DNA of 64,000 bases, taken from contig CAMKES010000005.1 of NCBI GenBank assembly GCA_946411635.1, forward strand, positions 38,700 to 102,699, in the 5' to 3' direction. This stretch comes from an uncultured Clostridia bacterium (GTDB taxonomy: Bacteria > Bacillota > Clostridia > Christensenellales > CAG-138). Within the stretch, counting starts at the first letter, position 1, and every line of letters begins with the position of its first letter. Below the pieces are notes generated by a model. The model searched no databases, was not told the origin of the DNA, and was given only the letters and a program-made list of their open reading frames with translations. Shown in pieces: positions 16,627 to 25,268 of the stretch. A program made the position numbers and the translations under genes.

Positions 16627-17808
16627 GTGCTTTTACGGGTTTTCCTCGCTTCGACGAAACCGCTTGCGGATCCCGTCGTTTTCGAACGGCTGTACGCGGA
16701 GGCGTCGGAGACGCGAAAAAAGAAGATCGACCGGTGCCGGTTTTTATCGGACCGGATGCAGCTGCTCGCCGCGGAGAGCCTGCTTCGGCACGCGCTGAAG
16801 GAGGTCGGGCGAGACGCCGGCGCGCTTTCCTTTGCGTACGGCGCGCACGGCAAGCCGTATCTGAACGACGCGGAGGGGTTCTATTTCAATTTGTCGCATT
16901 CGGGCGAAACCGTGCTTCTCGCCGTGTCCGACGCGGAGATCGGCTGCGACGTCGAGCGGATCCGGCATGCGAACGACCGGCTGATCCGGCGCGTCGCCGC
17001 TCCGGAGGAGTACGCCCGGTTCTCCGCATGCGCGGGGGATGAACGCGACGTGCTGCTTACGCGGCTCTGGGTTGCGAAGGAGAGTTATCTGAAGGCGTGC
17101 GGCGAAGGGATCACGACCGATCCCGCCGCGATCCGGATCGAATTCGGGACGGAACCGGGCGTGTTCCGCGACGGAAACCCCGTGCCGTACGCGCTGCGCG
17201 AAGGCGCCGCGGACGGATACCGCTACGCGGTCTGCCGCGCGGGCGGGCTTCCGCCGTTCGTGACGGAACCGGTCCTGCTTTCCGATCCCGACGGGGACGG
17301 GCTTGCCTCGAAAGAGGCGTTCGGACGGGAGATCCGAAAGCGGCTCGCGGAGCACCGGCTTCGCTGTCCTGCCATGGAATGGGAGGACGCGGTGAAGTTC
17401 GTGTTTCAGGCCATGCTGGGCGTGGGGCATCTGCTCTCGTCCCGCGAGGCGGTCGAATCGTATCTCGTCCGTGAAATGAGCGGGCTGAAACCCGATCCCG
17501 ACGAACCGCTGTTCGAGCCGCTGAGCCCCGTGTGGGGCAGACTCAATCTGCGAAGGGCGATGGCGGAGGGCATGACGGCCGAAACCGTGGCGGAGCGGAT
17601 GCTGGATTCCGGAACGGTCAGGGAATTTACGCGGCAGGACGTGTACGGGTTCTGCAAGGCGCTTGCGGCGTCCGGCGCGTTCCGGGTGTCGGATCCCGAT
17701 CCCGCGGAACGGATCCTTGACGAAACCGTGCTGCCGAGCCATTCGCAGGCGTACCGGGAAGCGTACCGACCCGCGTATCGCGTGATCCGGACGGAGCGAA
17801 CGCCCTGA
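16627..17808 (+). CDS. Sfp-type 4'-phosphopantetheinyl transferase fused to an unrecognised C-terminal domain
   Basis: 393 residues from the GTG at 16627, which has an AAAGGA ribosome site six bases upstream and lies just inside the predicted transcript. Residues about 1-205 are an Sfp/AcpT-type PPTase: FNLSHSGE, IGCDVERI (Mg-binding acidic residues) and WVAKESYLKACGEG (WxxKES motif). Such enzymes activate carrier proteins with CoA-derived phosphopantetheine. The remaining 180 residues (after TEPVLLSDPDGDG) form a separate domain with EDAVKFVFQAMLGVGHLL and a Ser-His-Ser-Gln stretch near the end that I do not recognise. The fusion roughly doubles the normal PPTase length. The E2-like, acyl-CoA synthetase and SDR genes downstream suggest acyl-carrier metabolism. 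Confidence 0.83.
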   Translation: MLLRVFLASTKPLADPVVFERLYAEASETRKKKIDRCRFLSDRMQLLAAESLLRHALKEVGRDAGALSFAYGAHGKPYLNDAEGFYFNLSHSGETVLLAVSDAEIGCDVERIRHANDRLIRRVAAPEEYARFSACAGDERDVLLTRLWVAKESYLKACGEGITTDPAAIRIEFGTEPGVFRDGNPVPYALREGAADGYRYAVCRAGGLPPFVTEPVLLSDPDGDGLASKEAFGREIRKRLAEHRLRCPAMEWEDAVKFVFQAMLGVGHLLSSREAVESYLVREMSGLKPDPDEPLFEPLSPVWGRLNLRRAMAEGMTAETVAERMLDSGTVREFTRQDVYGFCKALAASGAFRVSDPDPAERILDETVLPSHSQAYREAYRPAYRVIRTERTP

Positions 17809-17835
17809 TCCGATCAAAAAAAGCGCGATTCGGGC

Positions 17836-17864
17836 TTGTCGAAAGCGCTCGTATGCTGTATACT
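17836..17864 (+). promoter_or_regulatory. Promoter of the acyltransferase-acyl-CoA synthetase operon
   Basis: TTGTCG (17836-17841), 17-base spacer, TATACT (17859-17864), about 60 bases before the GTG start at 17928. Confidence 0.78.
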
Positions 17865-17873
17865 GTCATACAG
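17856..17873. promoter_or_regulatory. Operator-like inverted repeat over the -10 box
   Basis: CTGTAT (17856-17861) and ATACAG (17868-17873) flank six bases and embrace the -10 hexamer. A repressor bound here would block the polymerase. No regulator gene for it is recognised in the neighbourhood. Confidence 0.5.
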
Positions 17874-17927
17874 TCCGGACGGTCCTTTTCGGAACGGAAC
17901 GGACAGAACATAAAGGGGTAAAATAAT

Positions 17928-18806
17928 GTGAAACGGAAATGGGGAGACCGGCCCGGCGCGCGGTACGTCAGGGACGTATCGGGACTGACGACCATCATCT
18001 TTCATCTGATGCCGAAGCGGACCGAGAGCGAGGTATATCTTGCCGACAGGATCGACGCGACGGAGCTGGTGAAATTCATCGAGAAGAAGAACGGCGAGCA
18101 CGACAACTACAGGACGACGATCTTTCACTGCTTCGTTCTTGCCGTCGCGCGGATGCTCCGGGAGCGTCCGAAGATGAACCGCTACGTGCAGGGCAGACGC
18201 ATGTACGAGCGCGATTCGATCAGCCTTTCGTTCATGGCGAAGCGCCGCTTTGCCGACGACGCCGAAGAGGCGTTCATGCAGGTCGTGCCGAAGGATACCG
18301 ACACGATCGACGAGATCAGCCATCAGATCTACGGCGACGTGCGCGAGGCCAGAAAGCACGAGCATTCGACCGGCGGCATGGACAAGACGGTCGATACGTT
18401 CGCGAAGATCCCGCGGTTTCTGCTGATGCTGGTGTTCCGGTTCGTCCGCATCCTCGACTTCTTCGGCAGAGTGCCGAAGTCGCTCAAGGAGGGCGATTCC
18501 AACTACAGCTCGGTGCTGCTGTCCAATCTCGGCAGCATCAAGGGTCCGGCGGTCTATCACCATCTGAACAATTACGGGACCAACAGCATCATGATCACGG
18601 TCGGCACGCTGCACAAGGAAGAGATGATCATGCCGGACGGCACGAAGCAGATCCGCGACGTGGTCGATTTCGGCGCGACGATCGACGAGCGCATCGGCGA
18701 CGGATTCTATTTCGTGCGCAGCCTCCGTCTCGTGAAATACATCTTTGCGCATCCGGAGCTGCTGGACAGGCCGCTCGGCGAACCCAGCGGATTTACGTAT
18801 GAATGA
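17928..18806 (+). CDS. 2-oxoacid dehydrogenase E2-like / chloramphenicol-acetyltransferase-fold protein lacking the catalytic His
   Basis: 292 residues, GTG start with AAGGGG upstream (the nearby ATG runs into a stop). Fold blocks of the E2 catalytic domain are present: YRTTIFHCFVLAVARML, VLLSNLGSIKGPAVYHHL, SIMITVGTL and a C-terminal helix ending HPELL. At the active-site loop the usual DHRxxDG reads DERIGDG (TIDERIGDGFYF), so the general-base histidine is replaced by glutamate. No lipoyl or subunit-binding domain is present. It may have another chemistry or a non-catalytic role. The acyl-CoA synthetase gene follows directly. Confidence 0.75.
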   Translation: MKRKWGDRPGARYVRDVSGLTTIIFHLMPKRTESEVYLADRIDATELVKFIEKKNGEHDNYRTTIFHCFVLAVARMLRERPKMNRYVQGRRMYERDSISLSFMAKRRFADDAEEAFMQVVPKDTDTIDEISHQIYGDVREARKHEHSTGGMDKTVDTFAKIPRFLLMLVFRFVRILDFFGRVPKSLKEGDSNYSSVLLSNLGSIKGPAVYHHLNNYGTNSIMITVGTLHKEEMIMPDGTKQIRDVVDFGATIDERIGDGFYFVRSLRLVKYIFAHPELLDRPLGEPSGFTYE

Positions 18807-18816
18807 GGGAAACGGC

Positions 18817-20532
18817 ATGATCACAGCAAAAACACCGTGGGCGGAGCATCTCGGCTCGGTCCCGCTGCATCTCGACTACTTCGAAGGCTCGATGTTCGAC
18901 ATGGTCGCGTCGGTCGCGGAGCGGTATCCGAATTACGTCGCGTTTGATTTCATGGGCCGTCCGACGACCTACCGGCAGATGGTGCACGAGATCGAGCGCT
19001 GCGCCAAGGCGCTGAAAACGATCGGCGTCCGCGAAAACGACAAGGTCACGATCGCGATGCCGAACTGTCCGCAGGCGATCTATATGTTCTACGCGGTCAA
19101 TCTCGTCGGCGCGATCGCGAATATGATCCATCCGCTTTCGGCCGAAAAGGAGATCGAGTTCTATCTGAACGAATCCGAAAGCGTGACGGCGATCACGCTC
19201 GATCAGTTCTACGGTAAGTTCGAGGCGATCCGCGAAAACACGAAGGTCGTCAACATCATCATCGCGTCGGTCAAGGACGCGCTCTCGCGGCCGGTCCGCG
19301 CGGGCTACATGCTTACCGAGGGCCGCAAGATCAAAAAGATCCCGAAGGACGCGCCGGTCATCCGCTGGCGCGAGTTCATGCGCCTGTCCGAGCACTGCTT
19401 CTTCAACTACAAGGTCGCGCGCAAGTCGGACGATCCCGCCGTCATCCTCTATTCGGGCGGCACGACGGGCACGACCAAGGGCATCGTGCTGACCAATCGG
19501 AACTTCAACGCGCTCGGACAGCAGGTCGTTGCGGCAAACCCGATGTTCCGTCCCGGCGACAAGATGCTTGCCGCCATGCCGCTGTTCCACGGCTTCGGCC
19601 TCGGCGTGTGTATCCACACGATGCTGTCGCAGGGCGGGCGCTGCATTCTCGTTCCGCGCTTTACGGCAAAGTCCTATGCCAAGGACATCGTGAAATACCG
19701 CTGCAACTTCATCGCGGGCGTTCCGACGCTGTACGAAGCGCTGCTGCGGATCAAGAGCATGGACGGCGCGGACCTGAGCTGCCTCAAGGGCGTGTTCTCC
19801 GGCGGCGACAGCCTTTCGATCGAGCTCAAGAAGAAGTTCGATACGTTCCTCTACGATCACAAAGCGGTCATTCAGGTGCGCGAGGGCTACGGCACGACGG
19901 AGACCGTCACGGCCTGCTGTCTGACGCCGCCGCATATGTTCAAGGAAGGCTCCATCGGTCTTCCGTTCCCGGATACGTACATCAAGATCGTCGAGCCGGG
20001 CACCGACCGCGAACTTCCGTACGGCGAGGAGGGCGAGATCCTTCTGGCCGGTCCGACCGTCATGAAGGAATACATGAAGCATCCGAAAGAGACCGCGGAA
20101 ACGCTGCGGACGCACGCCGACGGCCTCACCTGGGTCTACACCGGCGATCTCGGCACGATGGACGACGAGGGCTTCGTATACTTCCGGGGCCGCGCCAAGC
20201 GCATGATCATTTCGTCCGGCTACAACGTGTATCCCGGTCAGATCGAAAACATCCTCGACGCGAACGAAAAGGTGCAGATGAGCTGCGTCATCGGCGTTCC
20301 GGATCCGTATAGGATGCAGAAGGTCAAGGCGTTCGTCAAACTCGCCGCGGGCGTTCCGGCGACGGAGGAAACGAAGGCGGAGCTGATGAATTACTGCCGC
20401 AGGAACATCGCAAAGTACGCGATGCCGTACGACATCGAGTTCAAGGACGACATGCCGAAAACGCTCGTCGGCAAGGTCGCCTACCGCGCGCTGGAGGAGG
20501 AGGAACTCAAAAGGATCAAAGCGGTTTCCTGA
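18817..20532 (+). CDS. AMP-forming acyl-CoA synthetase / ligase
   Basis: 571 residues from MITAKTPWAEHL; this ATG has GAGGG seven bases upstream, while an ATG six codons earlier overlaps the previous gene and has no site. ANL-superfamily motifs are clear: P-loop YSGGTTGTTKGIVLTN, YGTTETV, the adenylate-binding YTGDLGTMDDEGFVYF and the C-terminal catalytic lysine in KTLVGKVAYR. It activates a carboxylic acid as its CoA thioester; a long hydrophobic acid is plausible. It is translated from the same message as the E2-like protein, suggesting that acyl-CoA is handed to that acyltransferase. Confidence 0.92.
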   Translation: MITAKTPWAEHLGSVPLHLDYFEGSMFDMVASVAERYPNYVAFDFMGRPTTYRQMVHEIERCAKALKTIGVRENDKVTIAMPNCPQAIYMFYAVNLVGAIANMIHPLSAEKEIEFYLNESESVTAITLDQFYGKFEAIRENTKVVNIIIASVKDALSRPVRAGYMLTEGRKIKKIPKDAPVIRWREFMRLSEHCFFNYKVARKSDDPAVILYSGGTTGTTKGIVLTNRNFNALGQQVVAANPMFRPGDKMLAAMPLFHGFGLGVCIHTMLSQGGRCILVPRFTAKSYAKDIVKYRCNFIAGVPTLYEALLRIKSMDGADLSCLKGVFSGGDSLSIELKKKFDTFLYDHKAVIQVREGYGTTETVTACCLTPPHMFKEGSIGLPFPDTYIKIVEPGTDRELPYGEEGEILLAGPTVMKEYMKHPKETAETLRTHADGLTWVYTGDLGTMDDEGFVYFRGRAKRMIISSGYNVYPGQIENILDANEKVQMSCVIGVPDPYRMQKVKAFVKLAAGVPATEETKAELMNYCRRNIAKYAMPYDIEFKDDMPKTLVGKVAYRALEEEELKRIKAVS

Positions 20533-20550
20533 CCGAAACGCACAAAGACC

Positions 20551-20576
20551 GGTCCGGCAGGTTTGCCGGACCTTTT
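20551..20576 (+). terminator. Terminator of the acyl-CoA synthetase operon
   Basis: Nine-base stem GGTCCGGCA (20551-20559) / TGCCGGACC (20564-20572), GGTT loop, then TTTTT. Confidence 0.9.
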
Positions 20577-20586
20577 TCGTCCGCCG

Positions 20587-20615
20587 TTTACAGATCGCGC
20601 GGAATGTGGTAGTAT
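20587..20615 (+). promoter_or_regulatory. Promoter of the SDR gene
   Basis: TTTACA (20587-20592), 17-base spacer, TAGTAT (20610-20615), 21 bases before the start codon with GGAGG between. Confidence 0.68.
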
Positions 20616-20636
20616 CAGAAAAGCGGAGGTGGGGGA

Positions 20637-21566
20637 ATGGCGCTCACAAAGAAAACGGCAAGGTGGCTTTATCGGAACTGCCGCGAATCGTTCGCGGGAA
20701 AGACCGTGCTGATCACCGGCGCGAACAGCGGCGTCGGCTTCAAATCGGCGGAACTGATGGCGTATCTCGGCGCGGACGTCATCATGGCGTGCCGCAGCGG
20801 GGAAAAGGCAAACGCGGCAAAGGCTGCGCTTTTAAGGGAGTATCCGGACGCCCGCATCGACGTGATGCCGCTGGATCTTGCGGATCTTTCGTCCGTCGCG
20901 GCATTTGCGGAACGGCTCAGAGCGGAGCGGATCGATATCGACGTATTCCTGCACAACGCCGGCGTTTTCCGCAAACCCGGACAGACCACGAAGGACGGGT
21001 TCGAACTCGTTCTCGGCACGAACTATCTCGGCGCGTTCGATCTTGCGGAGCGCGTGCTGCCGTATCTTGCGTCCCTTCCGCACGGGGTCCTGTTTGTCAA
21101 TACGATCTCGATCATTCATAAGATCGGGCGGATCGATTACGACGATTTCTTCTGCCGAAAGCGGTACGGAAACTTCGCCGTTTACGCGCGGTCCAAGCTG
21201 TGTCTTGCAAAATACACGTATCGGAAAGCGCAGCAGTACGAAAACAAGGGCGTGCGGATCTTCATGAGCCATCCCGGCATTTCGATCACGCCGCTCGGCG
21301 CAAACGCGTTCGGTCCCGTCGTCAGGCGGCTGTCGTCGGTCTTCGGATGGATCTTCAATTCGCCCGAAAAGTCCGCGCTTTCGCTTCCGTATCTCATGTC
21401 GAACGAATTCCCGCCCGGAAGCGTCGTCGGTCCGCGCGGGTTTCTGAACGGATGGGGATATCCGTCGCGCAACGGAATTGCCCGCAAGGTCAGAACCGGG
21501 GGCGAAGAACTTATCGCCTTCACGCGCGCCCTGCTCGCGCGCGCCGGAAACCGGACCGACGCATAG
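20637..21566 (+). CDS. Short-chain dehydrogenase/reductase (retinol-dehydrogenase-like)
   Basis: 309 residues. The NAD(P)-binding motif TGANSGVGFKSA is at about residues 27-38, the structural NAG in LHNAGVF, and the catalytic Ser-Tyr-Lys as ISIIH and YARSK. The layout with an N-terminal extension (WLYRNCRESFAGKTVLITG) and C-terminal tail resembles the RDH/protochlorophyllide-reductase branch, which acts on bulky hydrophobic alcohols and ketones. It follows the acyl-CoA synthetase but has its own promoter. Confidence 0.88.
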   Translation: MALTKKTARWLYRNCRESFAGKTVLITGANSGVGFKSAELMAYLGADVIMACRSGEKANAAKAALLREYPDARIDVMPLDLADLSSVAAFAERLRAERIDIDVFLHNAGVFRKPGQTTKDGFELVLGTNYLGAFDLAERVLPYLASLPHGVLFVNTISIIHKIGRIDYDDFFCRKRYGNFAVYARSKLCLAKYTYRKAQQYENKGVRIFMSHPGISITPLGANAFGPVVRRLSSVFGWIFNSPEKSALSLPYLMSNEFPPGSVVGPRGFLNGWGYPSRNGIARKVRTGGEELIAFTRALLARAGNRTDA

Positions 21567-21587
21567 CGGCGTCTGCAAAAGGAAAGA

Positions 21588-21615
21588 AAAAGACCGCCTT
21601 TCGGCGGTCTTTTTG
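21588..21615. terminator. Bidirectional terminator between the SDR and protease genes
   Basis: Stem AGACCGCC (21591-21598) / GGCGGTCT (21603-21610) with TTTC loop, flanked by AAAAA on the left and TTTTT on the right, so it works for both convergent genes. Confidence 0.88.
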
Positions 21616-21628
21616 CGTTTCGGTTCGA

Positions 21629-24600
21629 TCAGCCGATCACGGTGGTGTAGACCGTGGTTTCGGCGGCGTCCGCCAGTTTCCAGAAGCGGATCGCCGTGTC
21701 GGCGGTACGGCCGACGGCGAAGTAGCCCTTCGCGTTGAAGGACAGATGCGCGTTGGTCCTGCTCGCGGCGTTGGTCGCGTCGACGGCCGCGCCGTTCATC
21801 GCGAACGCCCAGCGGCAGTAGCTTGCCGCGTCGGTCTTGTAACTGTAAAGGTAGCCGCCCTTGCTCGCAAGGTACGTGCCGGTCGAAGCGTTCCGGACGG
21901 AGAACCTGCCGCCTGCGCTCGTGACGGTAAACAGATAGGCGTCGCTCACGTTCGTCAGCGTTGTGCCGTCGATCGTCATGCCCGCGTCCGCAAGCTTCAC
22001 GGCGCCGCCTGCCGTCTTCGACTCGTACTTCTTCGTGCCGGAAAGTCCCTTGAGCACGGTTGCATCCGCGCCGCTGCCGAAGGTGACGACGTAACTGCCG
22101 CTCCAGTCGTCGGGCGCGGCGGTCAGCAGCCGATAGCCCGCGGCGGCGGTCTCGACGTGCGAATACAGCGCGATGAGCGTAATATCCGCGGTCGCCGCGT
22201 ATGAGCCAGTGAGCACGGTATCCGGCAGCACGGAGGCGTTGTCGACGGTTTCGGTGACCCAGCCCAGGAAGGTGTATCCGCCCGGTGCGCCGGCCGTGGG
22301 CAGCGTGACGGATTCGCCCTCGCGGCAGGTCACGGCTTCAGGCACCGTCACGCCCGCGGGCACGGAGAAGGAGACCGTGTAAACGCGGCCCGTGGGATCG
22401 ACGTAGCTGTCGACGAAGGAATAACCGCAGACGGTGCAGACGTGCTCGGTGTAGCCCTGCTCGGCCGCGGTCGGCGCAACGACCGTGTCGGTATAGGCGC
22501 AGGCTTCGGTGACGGTCCTGCCGCAGACGGAGCAGACGTGCTTATGCGTGCCGTCGTTGTTGGAAACGCAGGCGCCGTAGGCGTGTTCGCCGGTAGCGGG
22601 GAGGATCGTATCGGCCTGCGTGATCTCGTGCTGCGCGGCAGCGTCGGAGAAGTATTTCCCGCACGGCGCGCAGAACCAGTATTCGATATTGCCCGCGGCG
22701 GCGCAGGTGGGCGCCTTGGCGGCGACGTGCGTCAGATCATGGACGTGCGCCGCGCCGCCGATCTCGGTCGCGTAGGAATATGTTTCCGTCGGGTTCTGCT
22801 TATAGAACTTGAACTCGCTGCCGTAGCGGGTCAGGGAGAAGCCGAACGCGCTGCTGACCGCCAGATACGGGATCGAGCCCGCGCTGTTGTTCTTGAGATA
22901 CATCTCGTCGTCGTCGATCTCGAAGGTCCAGGTCGTGTCGGACGTCCGGAATGCCGGATAGGCGTAGAACGCGTACGCGGCGATGCCGCTGCCGGTGTTC
23001 TTGCTGCCGTAATAGCTGCCCTCGCTCACGCTCATGAGGGAGAATCCGTAGCTCGTGGCGGCGACCTCAAAGACGTACGCGTCGGGCACGTTGCTGAGCG
23101 TCGTGCCGCTGCGCGTGATGCCGGTGTCGGCAAAGAGCGTGGACGCGCCGGTGGAGGTGTTTTCAAGATTGACGCCGTCGGTCCCGGCGGACAGGCCGGT
23201 CAGCGCGTATTCCTTGGTTGAGCCCGAAGGCGTCGCCACGAGGACGTACTTGCCGACCCAGGTGTCCGGCGCGGAAGTGAGCAGTTCATAGGTCACGGGC
23301 GCGTTGATGGGTTCGGCGTGCTGATAGAGCGCGTAGACCGCGGGGACGGAGACCGTCAGCTTAAAGGTCGCGCCGGGCTGATAGAAAGCGGGCTTTTCCG
23401 CCGTCTCGGAGACGGGCGCGGTGACCCAGCCGAGGAAACTCCAGCCGTCCGCGGCGGGCGCGGTTTCCGGAAGCCGGATCTTTTCGCCGGCGGTGCCGGG
23501 AATCGTCGTATATACCGCGCCGAGCGCCACGCACTGCAGTTCCATCGGAACGGGATCCTCGGGAACGTCCTTCGTGAACGCCTTGATGCGGTAGTTGCCG
23601 TCGCCGGACTTGTTGGTCCAGCCGTCGTCGTTCGCGGCTTTGAAATAGGAGGTGTTCGGATGCGTCATATGGATCAGACCCATATGATAGTACTGATCCT
23701 CCTGGATGGTAGTGTCGTACGCGACGTTGATGTCGCTGCCGGAGAAGGTGATCACGACGGCGAAGCGCTGTCCCGGCGTCAGGGTTACGGCGTGGTCCAG
23801 CTTGATCGTCCGGTAGCCCCAGTAATCGAAGTTGCCCTCCGCGCCTGCGGCGTACGTGCCGGAGGTCGGGTCGTCGACCGAGCCGTCGAGGTAGACGCTC
23901 ACGACGTAGTCGGTGTTGTCGCCGTAGAGCGCCAGCGCGATCGCTTCGAGCGTTTCGTTTCCGTTGGCGGTAAAGACCTGCGCGACGGAATCGCCGGTGA
24001 CCATCTCCTGGGAGTTGTAATAGTTGCCGGAGCCGTCGTACTGGTAATTGTGGTCGTAGTTGTCGACGTCTTCGACGGTGAAGAAGGAGATATAGCTCGC
24101 GCAGGTGGCGGAGTCCTCGTAGGAGACGTAGAAGTAGCCGTCCCTGCCGATGTCGGTGCCCCAGGAGTTTTTGACGATCCACGCGCCGTCATGCGTCGGG
24201 CGGTAGCCCTGGTTAAAGTTTTCCTTGGAAAACGTGTCGTCCCATCCGACGACGGTGACGTCGTGATCGGCGTAGTAGAAGCCCGGATCCTGATACGCCA
24301 CGGCGGACTGGATCCAGCAGATGGTGCCGGCGGACGTGTTGACGCCCCCGTGATACGCCGTGCTCGCAGCGTTGCTGATGCGAACGCCCATCGAGCCCGC
24401 GCCGTATTCCATGATGCAGCGTTTGACTTCATCGATATTCGCGCCGAAGAAGTGCTTGACCGAGGTCACGTGCGCGACGTTGTTCTGGTAGGCGTGTTCG
24501 CTGCCGAGCCCCGCGGAGCTTGCGGAGCTGTACATCAGCGCGACGTCCGACTCGTCGGCAAGACCCGTCCAGCGCATCAGCGGATAGCTGACGAGCTCGC

Positions 24601-25108
24601 CCGTGCCGCCCGCTTCGAGGAAGTCGCCGCTCGAATGAGTGCTGAGGAAATACGTTTTGTCGCCGGTGAGCATGCCCTCGGCGTCATAGGCGTCGGTATA
24701 GGTGTAGTACGCGAGGTGGTACTCGGACAGGTTCAGGCTGAGATCTGCTTTCGGTCCGTTTTCGCCCACGTGAACGCCGTGCTTGATCATGTACGCTTCG
24801 CAGGACGCGGCCGTGCCGAACGTCCAGCAGGTGTTGTGGTCGCCCTGGTTTTTCACGGGGGTGATGTAGCCGTAATCGCGGCTGTCATATTTGTCCGGCA
24901 GATCCGCCGCGCCGTCTCTCGACGGATTGTAGACGGGGCTCGAACCGCCGTGCGGAAGCTCGGGCAGGCGGCCCGTTCCGTGCTGCGCGTAGTCCGAACC
25001 GATGTCTTTCGGCGTAAGTCCCCGTTCGGCAAACGCCGCGGGCACGAGACCCCAGACAAGGATCGCGGTGATCAAAAGGGCAAGGATTCGTTTCGGGAAT
25101 CTGTTCAC
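21629..25108 (-). CDS. Large secreted papain-family (C1) cysteine protease with repeat domains
   Basis: 1159 residues. GTG start, GAAGGAG eight bases upstream, then a signal peptide (LLITAILVWGLVPAAFA, cleavage near 27). The C1 peptidase domain spans about 70-345 with Q88 and C94 (NQGDHNTCWTFGTAA), H near 281 (YADHDVTVVGWDD) and N near 314 (IVKNSWGTDIGRDGYF). Downstream are a beta-rich domain, two Listeria-Bacteroides-type repeats (TFLGWVTE, SFLGWVTA), CxxCG zinc-ribbon-like repeats (FCAPCGKYF, HVCSVCGRT, HVCTVCGYS) and two copies of a 150-residue domain beginning YELLTSAPDTW and YRLLTAAPDDW. No LPxTG anchor is seen, so it is probably released or wall-bound non-covalently. Host or dietary protein degradation supplying amino acids is a plausible role. 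Confidence 0.88.
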   Translation of the reverse strand: MNRFPKRILALLITAILVWGLVPAAFAERGLTPKDIGSDYAQHGTGRLPELPHGGSSPVYNPSRDGAADLPDKYDSRDYGYITPVKNQGDHNTCWTFGTAASCEAYMIKHGVHVGENGPKADLSLNLSEYHLAYYTYTDAYDAEGMLTGDKTYFLSTHSSGDFLEAGGTGELVSYPLMRWTGLADESDVALMYSSASSAGLGSEHAYQNNVAHVTSVKHFFGANIDEVKRCIMEYGAGSMGVRISNAASTAYHGGVNTSAGTICWIQSAVAYQDPGFYYADHDVTVVGWDDTFSKENFNQGYRPTHDGAWIVKNSWGTDIGRDGYFYVSYEDSATCASYISFFTVEDVDNYDHNYQYDGSGNYYNSQEMVTGDSVAQVFTANGNETLEAIALALYGDNTDYVVSVYLDGSVDDPTSGTYAAGAEGNFDYWGYRTIKLDHAVTLTPGQRFAVVITFSGSDINVAYDTTIQEDQYYHMGLIHMTHPNTSYFKAANDDGWTNKSGDGNYRIKAFTKDVPEDPVPMELQCVALGAVYTTIPGTAGEKIRLPETAPAADGWSFLGWVTAPVSETAEKPAFYQPGATFKLTVSVPAVYALYQHAEPINAPVTYELLTSAPDTWVGKYVLVATPSGSTKEYALTGLSAGTDGVNLENTSTGASTLFADTGITRSGTTLSNVPDAYVFEVAATSYGFSLMSVSEGSYYGSKNTGSGIAAYAFYAYPAFRTSDTTWTFEIDDDEMYLKNNSAGSIPYLAVSSAFGFSLTRYGSEFKFYKQNPTETYSYATEIGGAAHVHDLTHVAAKAPTCAAAGNIEYWFCAPCGKYFSDAAAQHEITQADTILPATGEHAYGACVSNNDGTHKHVCSVCGRTVTEACAYTDTVVAPTAAEQGYTEHVCTVCGYSFVDSYVDPTGRVYTVSFSVPAGVTVPEAVTCREGESVTLPTAGAPGGYTFLGWVTETVDNASVLPDTVLTGSYAATADITLIALYSHVETAAAGYRLLTAAPDDWSGSYVVTFGSGADATVLKGLSGTKKYESKTAGGAVKLADAGMTIDGTTLTNVSDAYLFTVTSAGGRFSVRNASTGTYLASKGGYLYSYKTDAASYCRWAFAMNGAAVDATNAASRTNAHLSFNAKGYFAVGRTADTAIRFWKLADAAETTVYTTVIG

Positions 25109-25173
25109 GGTGTGTTCTCCTTCGCATCATTTCTGTCCGGGCCCGCGCCGGGGAACGGAGCATGATATGGTTC

Positions 25174-25202
25174 ACTATACCATAAACGCCGCGGTTTTGC
25201 CA
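25174..25202 (-). promoter_or_regulatory. Possible promoter of the protease gene
   Basis: Minus-strand TATAGT (25174-25179) with a weak -35 TGGCAA (25197-25202) at 17-base spacing. Confidence 0.5.
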
Positions 25203-25268
25203 TTCGTTTTTCCGGCATACCGCGGCGTTTTCAACAATATATTTTCGGAAGACGGAACCGGCCCGCCG

